The notes: a model not told the origin generated them from the letters alone. DNA of 64,000 nt from Aliiroseovarius marinus (GCF_004360145.1 NZ_ML178714.1:79474-143473); one strand, 5' to 3'; counted from the stretch's first letter, positions 27,276-36,932 are shown. Numbers and translations are program-made.

Positions 27276-27689
27276 CGTATTTCCTTTCGGGTTTGTAATT
27301 CGTTCCGCTTCGAGGCGGTGAGGAAAAGTTAGGCTGGGAAATTGGCGGTCTCCACTCACGAAAACGTGGATCACGGGCCTGTCAGGTCAGCGCGAGCGGC
27401 ATATAACGCGGGCGTGAACGGCGGGGCGGACGACGGATTTGCGAAAGCCCAAGAAAACTTGCGTTTCCGCCGGGTTGGCAATTTTGCGCGGTCACAGTTC
27501 GTTACGAAAACAGCCGCCGCACGGATCACATCTTTCAGAATCTGACGCGCAGATTTTTGTAATGTTACAACTTTCTGCGCTGCGGCAGGGGGGGTCTCAC
27601 GTGTTTTGTGAGCCCGTGTAACAGCCCTTGGGCACAAAAAAGCGCCCTCTGACGGGGTCAAAGGGCGCTTTTGTTCAGGTTTTGGGCGA
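27276..27689. other. Intergenic region with bufferin promoter zone and thrS terminator
   Basis: This 414-base gap has no convincing gene. From right to left it holds the thrS terminator (27636-27673), about 265 bases of unremarkable sequence with a small stem CTCAC/GTGAG near 27597-27612, an inverted repeat CACG-AAAA-CGTG (27357-27368) about 85 bases upstream of bufA, and the bufA leader with its GAAAGGAAA ribosome binding site. I could not identify clear -35 and -10 boxes for bufA. Confidence 0.5.
27636..27673. terminator. Intrinsic terminator after thrS
   Basis: AAAAGCGCCCT (27638-27648) pairs with AGGGCGCTTTT (27662-27672). The stem is flanked by A- and T-runs and lies just downstream of thrS on the minus strand. 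Confidence 0.88.
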
Positions 27690-29636
27690 TCAGGCCAGGT
27701 CGGGCGCGGTGGCTTCCTTGGCCAGATCCGCGGCAACCTCGTCCAGCGGCAGCACTTTCGAGTGCTTTTCGCCCAGACGACGCATCGACACGGTGCCGTC
27801 TTCGACCTCTTTCATGCCGACAGCCAGAATGACCGGAACTTTGCCGACCGAATGTTCGCGGACCTTATAGTTGATCTTCTCGTTGCGGATGTCGGCCTCG
27901 GCCCGGATGCCTTTGGCTTTCAGGGTTTCGACAACCTGATGCACATAGTCATCCGCGTCCGACACAATCGAGGCCACAACCACCTGACGCGGGGCCAGCC
28001 AGAAGGGCAGCTTGCCTGCGTGTTCTTCAATCAGGATGCCGATGAAGCGTTCGAACGAGCCCAGCGTCGCGCGGTGTAGCATGACCGGGCGGTGCTTCGC
28101 GCCGTCTTCGCCGATATAGTTGGCATCCAGACGTTCCGGTAGGAACGGGTCCACCTGAAGCGTACCGCACTGCCAGTCACGGCCAATCGCGTCGGTCAGG
28201 GTGAACTCGAGCTTCGGACCATAGAACGCGCCTTCGCCTTCGAGGATCTCGTACTCGTAGCCCGCCGCATTACAGGCATCCCCAAGCGCCTTTTCCACGC
28301 GGTCCCAGCTTTCATCTTCACCGATGCGCTTTTCCGGACGGGTGGACAGCTTGATGGTCCAGTTGTGGAAGCCCAGATCGGCATAAACCTTGGACAGGAA
28401 CTCGATGAAACGCGCGGTTTCGTCGGTGATCTGATCTTCGGTACAGAAGATGTGCCCATCATCCTGCGTAAACCCACGTACCCGCATGATCCCATGCAGA
28501 GCACCCGAAGGTTCGTAGCGTGCACAGGACCCGAACTCGGCCATGCGCAGGGGCAGGTCGCGATAGGATTTCAGACCTTGATTGAACACCTGCACGTGGC
28601 AGGGGCAGTTCATTGGTTTCAGGGCGTTCACTGCCTTTTCGCGGGCGTGATCTTCGTCCACCTCAACGATGAACATGTTTTCCTGATACTTGTCCCAGTG
28701 ACCCGAGGCGATCCACAATTTGCGGTCCACCACTTGCGGCGTGTTCACCTCGACATAGCCACCCTTGCGTTGCTGGCGGCGCATGTAGTCCTGAAGTTCA
28801 GTATAGATGGTCCAGCCGTTGGGGTGCCAGAACACCTGACCGGGGGCTTCTTCCTGCATATGGAACAGGTTCATTTCCTTGCCCAGCTTGCGGTGGTCGC
28901 GCTTGGCGGCCTCTTCCAGCATGTGCAGGTGCTTTTTCAGGCCCTCTTTGTTCTGGAAGGCCACACCATAGATACGCTGAAGCATGGCACGGTCGCTATC
29001 TCCACGCCAGTACGCCCCGGCCACGCTCATCAGTTTGAACGCGTCGGCGGGCAGCTGGCCCGTGTGCTGCAGGTGCGGACCACGGCAGAGATCCTGCCAA
29101 TGACCGTGCCAATACATGCGCAGCGGCTCGTCGCCCGGAATGGCTTCGATCAGCTCGACCTTATAAGGTTCGTTGTTGGCCTGATAGAATTTCACCGCGC
29201 GGTCACGTTCCCAGATCTCGGTCGTGACGGGGTCGCGCTTGTTGATGAGTTCTTTCATCTTGGCTTCAATCGCGCCCAGATCTTCCGGCGTGAACGGCTC
29301 TTCCCGGTCGAAGTCATAATACCAGCCGTTGTCGATGACCGGGCCGATGGTGACTTTGACGTCCGGCCAGATCTCTTGCACGGCACGCGCCATCACGTGG
29401 GCAAAGTCGTGGCGGATCAGTTCCAGTGCCTGATCGGGATCTTTCATCGTGTGAATGGCGATCTCGGCATTGTCGGTGATCGGCCATTGCAGGTCCCAAT
29501 GGGCCCCGTTCACAGTGGCGGAAATGGCCTTCTTGGCCAGCGAGTTGGAAATGCTGGCAGCGACCTCGGCTGGGGTTACACCTGCGTCATACGCGCGTGC
29601 ATTGCCATCGGGAAATGTAAGGGAAATCTGGCTCAT
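27690..29636 (-). CDS. thrS: Threonine--tRNA ligase
   Basis: Charges tRNA-Thr. The 648-residue class II enzyme has the TGS domain at residues 1-60, the second additional editing domain ([12 protein letters not shown] and a later [12 protein letters not shown], with the HxxxH and C/H metal-type residues), the catalytic core with zinc ligands in [10 protein letters not shown] and [10 protein letters not shown], and the anticodon-binding domain from about 540 ([11 protein letters not shown]). The ATG at 29636 starts [12 protein letters not shown], where homology begins. Confidence 0.96.
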   Translation of the reverse strand: MSQISLTFPDGNARAYDAGVTPAEVAASISNSLAKKAISATVNGAHWDLQWPITDNAEIAIHTMKDPDQALELIRHDFAHVMARAVQEIWPDVKVTIGPVIDNGWYYDFDREEPFTPEDLGAIEAKMKELINKRDPVTTEIWERDRAVKFYQANNEPYKVELIEAIPGDEPLRMYWHGHWQDLCRGPHLQHTGQLPADAFKLMSVAGAYWRGDSDRAMLQRIYGVAFQNKEGLKKHLHMLEEAAKRDHRKLGKEMNLFHMQEEAPGQVFWHPNGWTIYTELQDYMRRQQRKGGYVEVNTPQVVDRKLWIASGHWDKYQENMFIVEVDEDHAREKAVNALKPMNCPCHVQVFNQGLKSYRDLPLRMAEFGSCARYEPSGALHGIMRVRGFTQDDGHIFCTEDQITDETARFIEFLSKVYADLGFHNWTIKLSTRPEKRIGEDESWDRVEKALGDACNAAGYEYEILEGEGAFYGPKLEFTLTDAIGRDWQCGTLQVDPFLPERLDANYIGEDGAKHRPVMLHRATLGSFERFIGILIEEHAGKLPFWLAPRQVVVASIVSDADDYVHQVVETLKAKGIRAEADIRNEKINYKVREHSVGKVPVILAVGMKEVEDGTVSMRRLGEKHSKVLPLDEVAADLAKEATAPDLA

Positions 29637-29797
29637 CGGCCTAGCTCCTCGTCGTTTTGGCGCCCACGGAACGCCCGGTTGCGGGTTATGTCTGCGCGAG
29701 TTTTTACCTGCGCGCGTCGCGAAGTCAACGGCGGCAATCCGAAAATCGGCTTGCATTCACGAGGGGCGGGGGCAAGATGCGGGTCAGGAGGGGCCGC

Positions 29798-30466
29798 ATG
29801 CGGAAATTTGACGACATTCTGATGATGGCGGTCGAACGCAAAGGCTCGTTCGGGGCGGTGTTGGGCGACATTCCAGAGCCTGCCTCTGCCGATGAATTGG
29901 CCGCAACGGAAAACAGCGAATGGCTGGCCTGTTTTGCCAAGGGGATCTTTCAGGCAGGTCTGGCGTGGCAAGTGATTGTCAACAAATGGGATGGCATCGA
30001 AGAGGCGTTCCATGGGTTCGACATTGGCCGCTGTGCGATGATGTCCGAGGAATGGTTTGACGCATTGCTGGCCGACACGCGTGTTATTCGAAGCGCGCCC
30101 AAGATCCGATCCATCCAAGAGAACGCCGTGTTCATTCAGTCTGTCGCGGATGAGGCCGGCAGCTTCGGGCGGAAGGTCGGCGACTGGCCTGCGGACGACT
30201 ATTTCGGGTTGCTCGATTGGCTGAAATCCAACGGTTCCCGGCTGGGTGGCAATACCGGCGCCTATGCGCTTCGTCGGATGGGGCGCGATGGGTTCATGAT
30301 GACGCGGGACGTGGTGGCGCGGTTGGTGGCCGAGGGGGTGATCGACAAGGCGCCGACCTCGAAAGTGGCCAAAGCGGCTGTGCAGGACGCGTTCAACACA
30401 TGGCACGAAGAAAGCGGGCGCAGCTTCACCGAAATCTCGCGCGTTTTAGCATATAGTATCGACTAA
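29798..30466 (+). CDS. DNA-3-methyladenine glycosylase I (Tag-like, divergent)
   Basis: Would excise 3-methyladenine from alkylated DNA. The 222-residue protein has the helix-hairpin-helix core pattern of the family: SEWLACFAKGIFQAGLAWQVIVNKWDGIEEAFHGFD, then RNxxKIRSIQENA-type sequence (SAPKIRSIQENAVF). The first Tag motif (WxxxDPLYxxYHDxEWG) is not conserved, nor is the C-terminal Cys-based zinc site, so this is a divergent subgroup. CAGGAGGGG precedes the ATG. It heads a four-gene run with the alpha/beta hydrolases. Confidence 0.75.
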   Translation: MRKFDDILMMAVERKGSFGAVLGDIPEPASADELAATENSEWLACFAKGIFQAGLAWQVIVNKWDGIEEAFHGFDIGRCAMMSEEWFDALLADTRVIRSAPKIRSIQENAVFIQSVADEAGSFGRKVGDWPADDYFGLLDWLKSNGSRLGGNTGAYALRRMGRDGFMMTRDVVARLVAEGVIDKAPTSKVAKAAVQDAFNTWHEESGRSFTEISRVLAYSID

Positions 30467-30479
30467 GAAGGATAGAGGA

Positions 30480-31229
30480 TTGACCGCATATCTCGACACG
30501 GCGCAGGGACGTCGCATTGCCTATGTGAAGACGGAAGGGCAGGGGCCCACGATTGTGTTCCTGTCTGGTCTGAAATCGGACATGGAAGGCACCAAGGCCG
30601 TCGCGCTGGAAGCCTGGGCGAAAGAGCAAGGCCGCGCGTTCCTGCGGTTTGATTATTCGGGCCACGGCGTCAGCTCGGGCACCTTTGCCGAGGGCAGCAT
30701 TGGCGATTGGCACGAGGACACGCTGGAAGTCGTGGACAAGCTGATCGACGGCCCCATTCTGGCGGTGGGCAGCTCGATGGGCGGCTGGCAGTCGCTTCTT
30801 TTGTCGCGTGCGCGGCCCGAGCGGATCATGGGGCTGGTGACCATCGCAGCCGCCCCGGATTTCACCGAGGATGGGTACTGGGCTGGGTTCACCGACGCAC
30901 AGAAAGCCGAGATGGAGCGCGAGGGCTTCCTGACGCTCCCCTCGGATTATGACGAGGATTACATCATCACCAAACGCCTGATCGAAGACGGGCGCGAGAA
31001 TTTCGTCCTGCGTTCGCCGCTGCGGTTGGATATGCCGGTGCGCTTCCTGCAGGGGACAGAAGATGACGCGGTGCCGACGTCTCAGGCCGTGAAATTGCTG
31101 GAGCATGTAGACGGCGACGACATCCGCTTGATCCTTGTGAAAGGGGCGGACCACCGGTTCTCGGATGACGAATGCCTGCGCACGATCCAGAAAATGGTCA
31201 AGGTCGTTCTGGCCCGAGGTGCAGCATGA
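30480..31229 (+). CDS. Alpha/beta hydrolase
   Basis: A 249-residue serine hydrolase. The nucleophile elbow is GSSMGG near residue 98 (VGSSMGGWQS), the oxyanion region is VFLSGLKSDM, the catalytic Asp is probably in FLQGTEDDAVP, and the catalytic His in VKGADHRFSDD. Substrate is unknown; the size and motifs resemble ABHD10-type esterases. A TTG at 30480 with AGAGGA upstream is the apparent start because no other in-frame start lies close. Its stop overlaps the next gene (ATGA). Confidence 0.85.
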   Translation: MTAYLDTAQGRRIAYVKTEGQGPTIVFLSGLKSDMEGTKAVALEAWAKEQGRAFLRFDYSGHGVSSGTFAEGSIGDWHEDTLEVVDKLIDGPILAVGSSMGGWQSLLLSRARPERIMGLVTIAAAPDFTEDGYWAGFTDAQKAEMEREGFLTLPSDYDEDYIITKRLIEDGRENFVLRSPLRLDMPVRFLQGTEDDAVPTSQAVKLLEHVDGDDIRLILVKGADHRFSDDECLRTIQKMVKVVLARGAA

Positions 31230-32194
31230 AGGGCCCGTTGCGTACCGCCATGGCCGTTTCCGCAGTTGTTGCGGCCCTGTTCGTCATCGGCCCCTACGAG
31301 CCGGTCGACCTGAACGTTCAATTTGACGAGGCCGCAATTGGTCCCGATCCAGAAGCCTATCTGGCGCAGCGGGAAGCTGTGTTTGATGATCTGGTCGACG
31401 GAGCCGAGAAACAGATCGTCTGGGCAGGCGAGGCAGGGGAAAAGACACCTTTGTCCGTCGTCTATATCCACGGTTTCTCGGCCACCCATCAGGAAATCAG
31501 CCCGGTCCAGCAATTGGTGGCTGAAGGGTTGGGCGCCAACCTGTATAACGCCCGTCTGGCCGGTCACGGCCGCAGCGCCGAGGCAATGGCGGGGCCGACC
31601 GTCAATGACTGGATGGTCGATTTTGCCGAGGCAATGGCCATCGGACGCGCCATCGGGGACGAGGTTCTGATCATCGCAACCTCGACGGGCGGCACCGTCG
31701 CGGCGCTTGGGATGTTTGACGACGCATCCGTAAGTGATGTCAAAGGGATCACCTTCATCTCGCCCAATTTCGGGATCAAGAATTCCAAAGCCGCGCTGCT
31801 GACCTTCCCTGCCGCGCGCCATTGGGTGCCATTGGTGAACGGCGCAACCCGTGGCTTCGCGCCGTTGAACGATGCGCAGGCCAAGTATTGGACCGAAAGC
31901 TATCCGACCACCGCACTGATGCCGATGGCGGCGATGGTGAAGGTGGCGGCGAACTCGGGCTATGGGATCGTCGATGTGCCGGCGCTGTTCATCTATGCGA
32001 AAGAGGATCAAGTGGTGTCCGCCGACGCGACCGAGAAAGTCGCCGCAGGCTGGGGCGGGATCGTGCATCGGCACGTCGTGTCCCCCGGGGCGGTCGAAGA
32101 TCCGATGGCGCATGTGTTGGCAGGCGACATTGTCAGCCCGAATGGCACAGATCCCACGGTCGCGAAAATTCTGGACTGGGCGCGCGGGTTATAA
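31226..32194 (+). CDS. Alpha/beta hydrolase, membrane-anchored or exported
   Basis: A 322-residue hydrolase. A hydrophobic N-terminal stretch (AMAVSAVVAALFVIG, residues 8-22) suggests an uncleaved anchor or signal. The hydrolase fold follows: VVYIHGFSATHQE (oxyanion loop), the elbow IATSTGGTVA, VPALFIYAKEDQVVS for the acid and DPMAHVLAGD for the His. The elbow reads T-S-T-G-G, a permissive variant of GxSxG. The ATG overlaps the upstream stop (ATGA), so the two are coupled. Substrate unknown. Confidence 0.8.
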   Translation: MKGPLRTAMAVSAVVAALFVIGPYEPVDLNVQFDEAAIGPDPEAYLAQREAVFDDLVDGAEKQIVWAGEAGEKTPLSVVYIHGFSATHQEISPVQQLVAEGLGANLYNARLAGHGRSAEAMAGPTVNDWMVDFAEAMAIGRAIGDEVLIIATSTGGTVAALGMFDDASVSDVKGITFISPNFGIKNSKAALLTFPAARHWVPLVNGATRGFAPLNDAQAKYWTESYPTTALMPMAAMVKVAANSGYGIVDVPALFIYAKEDQVVSADATEKVAAGWGGIVHRHVVSPGAVEDPMAHVLAGDIVSPNGTDPTVAKILDWARGL

Positions 32195-32258
32195 CTTGCG
32201 CCCATCCGGGGCAGCCCTCAAAGTTCTGCTAACGATATAAAAAAAATACGAGGCAGGC

Positions 32259-32984
32259 ATGAGGGAACCTTTGGTTTTGATCCCGGGGATGATGTGCGAC
32301 GCACGCGTTTTCGGACCGCAAATCAACGACTTATCACGCGACCACACAGTGATTGTGGCCGCACCCACGCAAGGCGACACCGTCCGCGAGATGGCATCGC
32401 GTTTGCTGGATCAACTGCCTACGCGCTTTACACTGGCGGGGCTTAGCCTTGGCGGGATCGTCGCGATGGAGATGGCGCGACGTGCGCCCGACCGGGTGAA
32501 CCGGCTGGCGTTGATCTCGACCTCGCCCTTGGCGGACACGCCTGCGCAGGCCGCGTGGCGCGAACCGCAGATCGTGCACGCCAACATCGGTCGGCTGGAT
32601 CAAGCGATGTCCGAGGCATTCTCGCCCAACGTTTTAGCGCCCGGTCCCAAGCGGGACGAAATCATGGATCTGGTGTTTCAAATGGCCCGCGATATCGGAC
32701 CCGAGGTCTTCGTGCGCCAGTCCCGCGCGCTTCAACGCCGTCCAGACGCGCAGCGCGCGCTGCAACGTTTGAAGGTGCCGACGATGGTGATGTGTGGGGC
32801 ACATGACACGCTGACGCCACCCAAGCGCCACGAAACCATGGCCGAACTGATCCAAGACGCCGAGCTGGTCATCCTGCCTGATGCAGGGCACCTGCCGACA
32901 CTGGAAACGCCCGAGCATGTGAACATCGGCTTGCGCGCATGGATGGAGCTGCCGTTGCAGCTGAGGGTCCGCGCTATCGCGTGA
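32259..32984 (+). CDS. Alpha/beta hydrolase
   Basis: A 241-residue cytosolic hydrolase. LVLIPGMMCDARVF is the oxyanion region, GLSLGG the nucleophile elbow (near residue 68), MCGAHDTLTP the acid loop and LPDAGHLPTLETPEHV the catalytic His loop. This layout resembles the MenH/BioH-like group, but function is not decidable. GAGGCAGGC precedes the ATG. The gap of 64 bases to the previous hydrolase suggests it may belong to the same transcript. A strong terminator follows. Confidence 0.85.
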   Translation: MREPLVLIPGMMCDARVFGPQINDLSRDHTVIVAAPTQGDTVREMASRLLDQLPTRFTLAGLSLGGIVAMEMARRAPDRVNRLALISTSPLADTPAQAAWREPQIVHANIGRLDQAMSEAFSPNVLAPGPKRDEIMDLVFQMARDIGPEVFVRQSRALQRRPDAQRALQRLKVPTMVMCGAHDTLTPPKRHETMAELIQDAELVILPDAGHLPTLETPEHVNIGLRAWMELPLQLRVRAIA

Positions 32985-33002
32985 TCTCTGCCCCTAGGAC
33001 AT

Positions 33003-33039
33003 AAAAAACGCGCCATGCCGGTGGGCAGGCGCGTTTTTT
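33003..33039. terminator. Bidirectional terminator between the hydrolase gene and phaZ
   Basis: A perfect 12-base stem: AAAAAACGCGCC (33003-33014) pairs with GGCGCGTTTTTT (33028-33039). Both converging genes end within 21 bases of it. Confidence 0.92.
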
Positions 33040-33059
33040 ATGTGTCTATCGCAGCTGTC

Positions 33060-34376
33060 TTAGCTTGCTGCTTTTTTCACGGCCTTCACAGCAACCGGCT
33101 TGCCCTTTTTGGCGGCCTTCTTCTTGGCAGCCTGCGCGGCGTGGCGCCCGGCGTTCTGATCGATGAAATCCAGAACCAACGGACGGATGTTGTTGCGCCA
33201 GCTCTTGCCCGCGAAAATACCGTAGTGGCCTGCGCCTTCTTCCAGGTGGCTGGCCTTTTTGTCGTCCGACAGGCCCGTCAGCAGGTCCAAAGCAGCAATA
33301 CACTGGCCCGGGGCGGTGATGTCGTCCTTGGTACCTTCGACGGTCTTCACGGCAACATCGGTGATGGCGCCAATATCAATTTTGTGACCATCCACGACGA
33401 ACTCGTTCTTCGCGATTTCACAGTTTTTAAACAGACGCTCGACGGTCGACAGATAGAACTCGGCAGTCATGTCCATGACGGCCAGATATTCATCGTAGAA
33501 ACGGTTGTGCTTGTCGTGATCCGACGCCTCGCCCTTGGCGACGCGCATGATCTGGTCGGCAAAGGCTTTCGAGTGAGTTTCAGAGTTCATCGACATGAAA
33601 CCGGCTAGCTGCAGCAGGCCCGGATAGACCATGCGGCCCGCACCGGCATATTTGAAGCCCACACGCTGGATCGCCAGCTCTTCCAACTGGCCCATGGTCA
33701 CGCGACGGCCAAAGTCGGTCACGTCGGTGGCGGCAGCGTCCGGGTTGATCGGGCCACCGATCAGGGTCAGGGTCTGCGGCTGTGCTTCGGGGTCGATTTC
33801 GGCCAGATAGGCGGTGGCGGCCAGCGTCAGCGGGGCCGGCTGGCACACAGCCACGACGTTGATGTCCGGGCCAAGGTGGCGCATGAAATCGACAAGATAC
33901 AGGGTGTAGTCTTCGACGTCGAACTTGCCTTCGCTGACCGGGATGTCGCGGGCATTGTGCCAGTCGGTCACATAAACCTCGGCGTCGGGCAGAAGGCTGG
34001 CGACGGTCGAATGCAGCAGCGTTGCATAGTGGCCCGACATGGGGGCAACCAGCATCACGCGGCGCGCTTTTTCCGGACGGCCCAGAACTTTGAACTGGAT
34101 CAGGTCACCAAAGGGACGCTCAACCAGCTTCTCGATCTGCACCACATGATCACGCCCGTCTTCGGCCACCACGCTGGTGATGCCCCAGTCGGGCTTCACA
34201 ATCATACGGTGAAAGCTGCGCTCGGTAACTTCGCCCCAGGCGGCCATCATTTGAAACACAGGGCTGGGGAACAATGCTGTCGCCGGGTAGGAACCCATCG
34301 CTGCGGCCGTGGCTCCAAGCCACTGATTCGTATTCCGGATGGTCTCCATCAGGTCGTAGGTCGCCATATAGCGCAT
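33060..34376 (-). CDS. phaZ: Intracellular polyhydroxyalkanoate depolymerase
   Basis: Degrades stored PHB granules in the cytoplasm. The 438-residue protein is of the PhaZ1 type of Ralstonia and Paracoccus. The nucleophile is a cysteine, Cys178 in VAVCQPAPLTLAATA, in place of the serine of extracellular depolymerases. LVAPMSGHYATLL is the oxyanion region, and GAGHYGIFAGKSWR carries the His. The C-terminus is rich in Lys and Ala (AAKKKAAKKGK), perhaps for granule contact. The ATG at 34376 has AGGGG upstream. It diverges from phaC. Confidence 0.92.
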   Translation of the reverse strand: MRYMATYDLMETIRNTNQWLGATAAAMGSYPATALFPSPVFQMMAAWGEVTERSFHRMIVKPDWGITSVVAEDGRDHVVQIEKLVERPFGDLIQFKVLGRPEKARRVMLVAPMSGHYATLLHSTVASLLPDAEVYVTDWHNARDIPVSEGKFDVEDYTLYLVDFMRHLGPDINVVAVCQPAPLTLAATAYLAEIDPEAQPQTLTLIGGPINPDAAATDVTDFGRRVTMGQLEELAIQRVGFKYAGAGRMVYPGLLQLAGFMSMNSETHSKAFADQIMRVAKGEASDHDKHNRFYDEYLAVMDMTAEFYLSTVERLFKNCEIAKNEFVVDGHKIDIGAITDVAVKTVEGTKDDITAPGQCIAALDLLTGLSDDKKASHLEEGAGHYGIFAGKSWRNNIRPLVLDFIDQNAGRHAAQAAKKKAAKKGKPVAVKAVKKAAS

Positions 34377-34447
34377 GCACAATCCCCTAATTAGCCTTTG
34401 CTTTTTCGGTGCTGCGTTTGCATAGTCCTTAACACATGCGGTTTTTG

Positions 34448-34462
34448 ATATGCTGCAGTAGC
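34448..34462. promoter_or_regulatory. PhaR-type half-site in the phaZ-phaC intergenic region
   Basis: ATATGCTGCAGTAGC contains ATGCTGCAGT (34450-34459), the first ten bases of the arms found in the phaP promoter. It lies about 30 bases upstream of the phaC start. PhaR regulators of Paracoccus-type bacteria bind TGC-rich palindromes; use of this copy is inferred. Confidence 0.55.
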
Positions 34463-34487
34463 GAAATGATAGGGGGGAATTCGTCTT

Positions 34488-36293
34488 ATGACAACTGATC
34501 AAAAAGAAACTTCGGCAGGATTGGTGCCGGATACCAGCGAATTGGGCACGAATCTTGCTAAGATTGAAGAGCTGTCCACCCGTCTGGGCGAGATCATGTC
34601 AAACCGAAAACCCGTACGTCCCAGCCTTCAAGGCCCGGGGCAAGAGTTCTATATCAAGGCCGCCAATTCGATGTGGTCGGACATGATGGCAAACCCCGCG
34701 AAAATGATCGAACAGCAGGCCGCTTTCTGGGGCAAAACGCTGGAACACGCGGTCGAAGCACAATCCGCCCTGATGTCGGGCGAGTTCAAAGCGCCTGAAG
34801 ATAGTGGTCCCAAGGATCGCCGTTTCTCGAACCCCCTTTGGGAAACGCATCCTTACTTCAATTACCTAAAGCGTCAGTACCAGATCACCTCGGGGGCGAT
34901 GACCGAAGCCCTGAACGGTGTGGAAGGGCTGGACGGGGACGAGCGTAAGCGGCTGGACTTCTTTACCCAGCAGATGATCGACATGATGAGCCCGACAAAC
35001 TTTCTGGGCACCAACCCGGACGCGATGGAACGCGCGATCGAGACGAACGGTCAGTCGCTGGTCGATGGGCTTGAGAACCTCGTATCAGATCTGGAAGCCA
35101 ATGACGGCGAGCTTCTGGTCAAGCTGGTCGACGAAAGTGCCTTCGAGGTCGGCGGCAACATCGCCACCACCCCCGGCGAGGTCGTCTATCGCAACCGCAT
35201 GATCGAACTGATCCAATACACCCCCACCACCGAAAAGGTCTATGCGCGGCCGCTGATCATCTTCCCGCCCTGGATCAACAAATTCTACATCATGGACCTG
35301 AAGGAACAGAACAGCCTGATCAAATGGATCGTTGATCAAGGCTATACGCTGTTTGTTGTCAGCTGGGTCAACCCGGACGCGACATATAGTGATGTAGGGT
35401 TGGGGGATTACGTGGAAGACGGCTATATGGCCGCAATCCGCGAGGTGAAAGAGATCACAGGTCAGCAGAAGGTCAACGTGGTTGGCTATTGCATTGCGGG
35501 CACAACGCTGTCCCTGACGCTGGCGCTGATGAAAAAGCGTGGCGACAAATCCGTGAACTCTGCCACATTCTTTACCACGCTGACCGACTTCTCGGATCAA
35601 GGCGAGGTCGGCGTTTTTCTAGATGCCGATTTTGTGGATGGGATCGAAGAAGAGGTGACCGAACGCGGCTATCTGGACAGCTTCTTCATGTCACGCACCT
35701 TCTCGTATCTGCGGCCGAATGACCTGATTTATGGTCCGGCCATCAACAGCTACATGCTGGGCAAGACACCGCCCGCCTTTGATCTGCTCTATTGGAATGG
35801 CGACAGCACAAACCTGCCGGCCAAAATGACGGTCGAGTATCTGCGCGGGCTGTGTGTGGGCAACGAATTCGCCGAGGATGGGTTTAACCTGCTGGGTGAA
35901 ACCCTGAAGCTGTCGGATGTCGATACGCCGATCTGCGCCATCGCCTGCGAGACGGATCACATCGCGGCGTGGAAGTCTTCTTATAATGGGATGCGGCAGA
36001 TGTCCGGTAAGGACAAGACGTTCATCCTGTCCGAAAGCGGCCATATTGCAGGGATCGTGAACCCGCCGTCGAAGAAGAAATACGGTCACTACACCAACGA
36101 AGATTGGCTTGAGGCGCCCGAAGACTGGCAGGAAGGCGCCAGCTTCCACGAGGGATCGTGGTGGGGCCGTTGGGACAAATGGCTGTCGAAGAAGTCCGGC
36201 AAGAAGGTCGATGCGCGCGAGCCCGGTGATTCGTCGCACGAGCCGCTCGCACCGGCACCCGGCACCTACGTAAGGGCGATTCCGGGCGCTTAG
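34488..36293 (+). CDS. phaC: Class I polyhydroxyalkanoate synthase
   Basis: Polymerises (R)-3-hydroxyacyl-CoA to PHA at the granule surface. The 601-residue protein is the class I length. The catalytic PhaC box is GYCIAG with Cys335. The catalytic Asp is in AIACETDHIAAWKSS and the His in LSESGHIAGIVNPP. The N-terminal 200 residues are the usual variable domain. AGGGGGG precedes the ATG. The locus order phaZ (divergent), phaC, phaP, phaR is classic for Rhodobacterales. phaAB are not in this window. Confidence 0.95.
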   Translation: MTTDQKETSAGLVPDTSELGTNLAKIEELSTRLGEIMSNRKPVRPSLQGPGQEFYIKAANSMWSDMMANPAKMIEQQAAFWGKTLEHAVEAQSALMSGEFKAPEDSGPKDRRFSNPLWETHPYFNYLKRQYQITSGAMTEALNGVEGLDGDERKRLDFFTQQMIDMMSPTNFLGTNPDAMERAIETNGQSLVDGLENLVSDLEANDGELLVKLVDESAFEVGGNIATTPGEVVYRNRMIELIQYTPTTEKVYARPLIIFPPWINKFYIMDLKEQNSLIKWIVDQGYTLFVVSWVNPDATYSDVGLGDYVEDGYMAAIREVKEITGQQKVNVVGYCIAGTTLSLTLALMKKRGDKSVNSATFFTTLTDFSDQGEVGVFLDADFVDGIEEEVTERGYLDSFFMSRTFSYLRPNDLIYGPAINSYMLGKTPPAFDLLYWNGDSTNLPAKMTVEYLRGLCVGNEFAEDGFNLLGETLKLSDVDTPICAIACETDHIAAWKSSYNGMRQMSGKDKTFILSESGHIAGIVNPPSKKKYGHYTNEDWLEAPEDWQEGASFHEGSWWGRWDKWLSKKSGKKVDAREPGDSSHEPLAPAPGTYVRAIPGA

Positions 36294-36334
36294 AGCCGTC
36301 TAAAGACTTGGAAACCAACAACTTAAAAGTGTTA

Positions 36335-36385
36335 CATGCTGCAGTGCAGAAAAAACTTGATTTGCTGCACTGCAGCATGCATATT
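36335..36385 (+). promoter_or_regulatory. phaP promoter with paired PhaR operator arms
   Basis: Two 15-base arms, CATGCTGCAGTGCAG (36335-36349) and its perfect inverse at 36365-36379, are separated by 15 bases. The right arm exactly fills the 17-base spacer between a -35 box TTGATT (36357-36362) and a -10 box CATATT (36380-36385). This would block RNA polymerase when PhaR is bound. The boxes and repeats are seen; PhaR binding is inferred from the family. Confidence 0.8.
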
Positions 36386-36444
36386 GTTCCCAGAAACAGA
36401 CCGGCGCTTTCTCCCGGCGCCCCCGCTACTCTAGGAGCTTTAAA

Positions 36445-36888
36445 ATGACTAAGACTCAAGACTACACCAAGATGTTCCAGGACATGATGGCCAACTTCCC
36501 GATGGACATGTCGATCGCACAAGACGCTTTCAAAAACCAGGCTGCTCTGGGCGAGAAAATGTCGAAAGTAGCCCTGCAGGCTGCTGACAAGTCGGCCGAG
36601 ATCTCGACCAAGTGGACCAAAGAAACTCTGGCCAAAATGGGCGACGTTGCTGCTGCTAAAGACGAAGCAACCGACTACACCAAAGCCATGACCGACTTCG
36701 CTTCGGCTCAGGCTGAGCTGGCTGCTGAAAACATGGCTGCTTTCGCTGAAGTTGCTAAAAAAGTTCAAGCTGAAACCGTTGAGCTGATGATGGCTGCCGG
36801 CAAAGAGCTGGGCGAAGAAGCTCAGGCTGCAGTTAAAAAAGCAACCGACGAAGTTTCGAAAGCTGCCAAGAAGGCAACCTCGAAATAA
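36445..36888 (+). CDS. phaP: Phasin, granule-associated protein
   Basis: A 147-residue amphipathic helical protein that coats PHA granules and controls their size and number. It has the Phasin_2 layout: YTKMFQDMMANFPMDMSIAQDAFKN, long Ala-rich coiled-coil helices (AALGEKMSKVALQAADKS and ASAQAELAAENMAAFAEVAKK), and a Lys/Ala tail. Codon use is strongly biased toward GCT for Ala and other highly-used codons compared with its neighbours, as expected for an abundant protein. It has its own promoter and terminator. Confidence 0.92.
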   Translation: MTKTQDYTKMFQDMMANFPMDMSIAQDAFKNQAALGEKMSKVALQAADKSAEISTKWTKETLAKMGDVAAAKDEATDYTKAMTDFASAQAELAAENMAAFAEVAKKVQAETVELMMAAGKELGEEAQAAVKKATDEVSKAAKKATSK

Positions 36889-36932
36889 GCAAGGATATAC
36901 GCCGGAGCACTCCTCCCCCCGGCAACTTCCTG

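Noticed and set aside
28365-29822. 485-codon plus-strand frame opposite thrS
   Set aside because: Shadow of thrS; no motifs and atypical composition.
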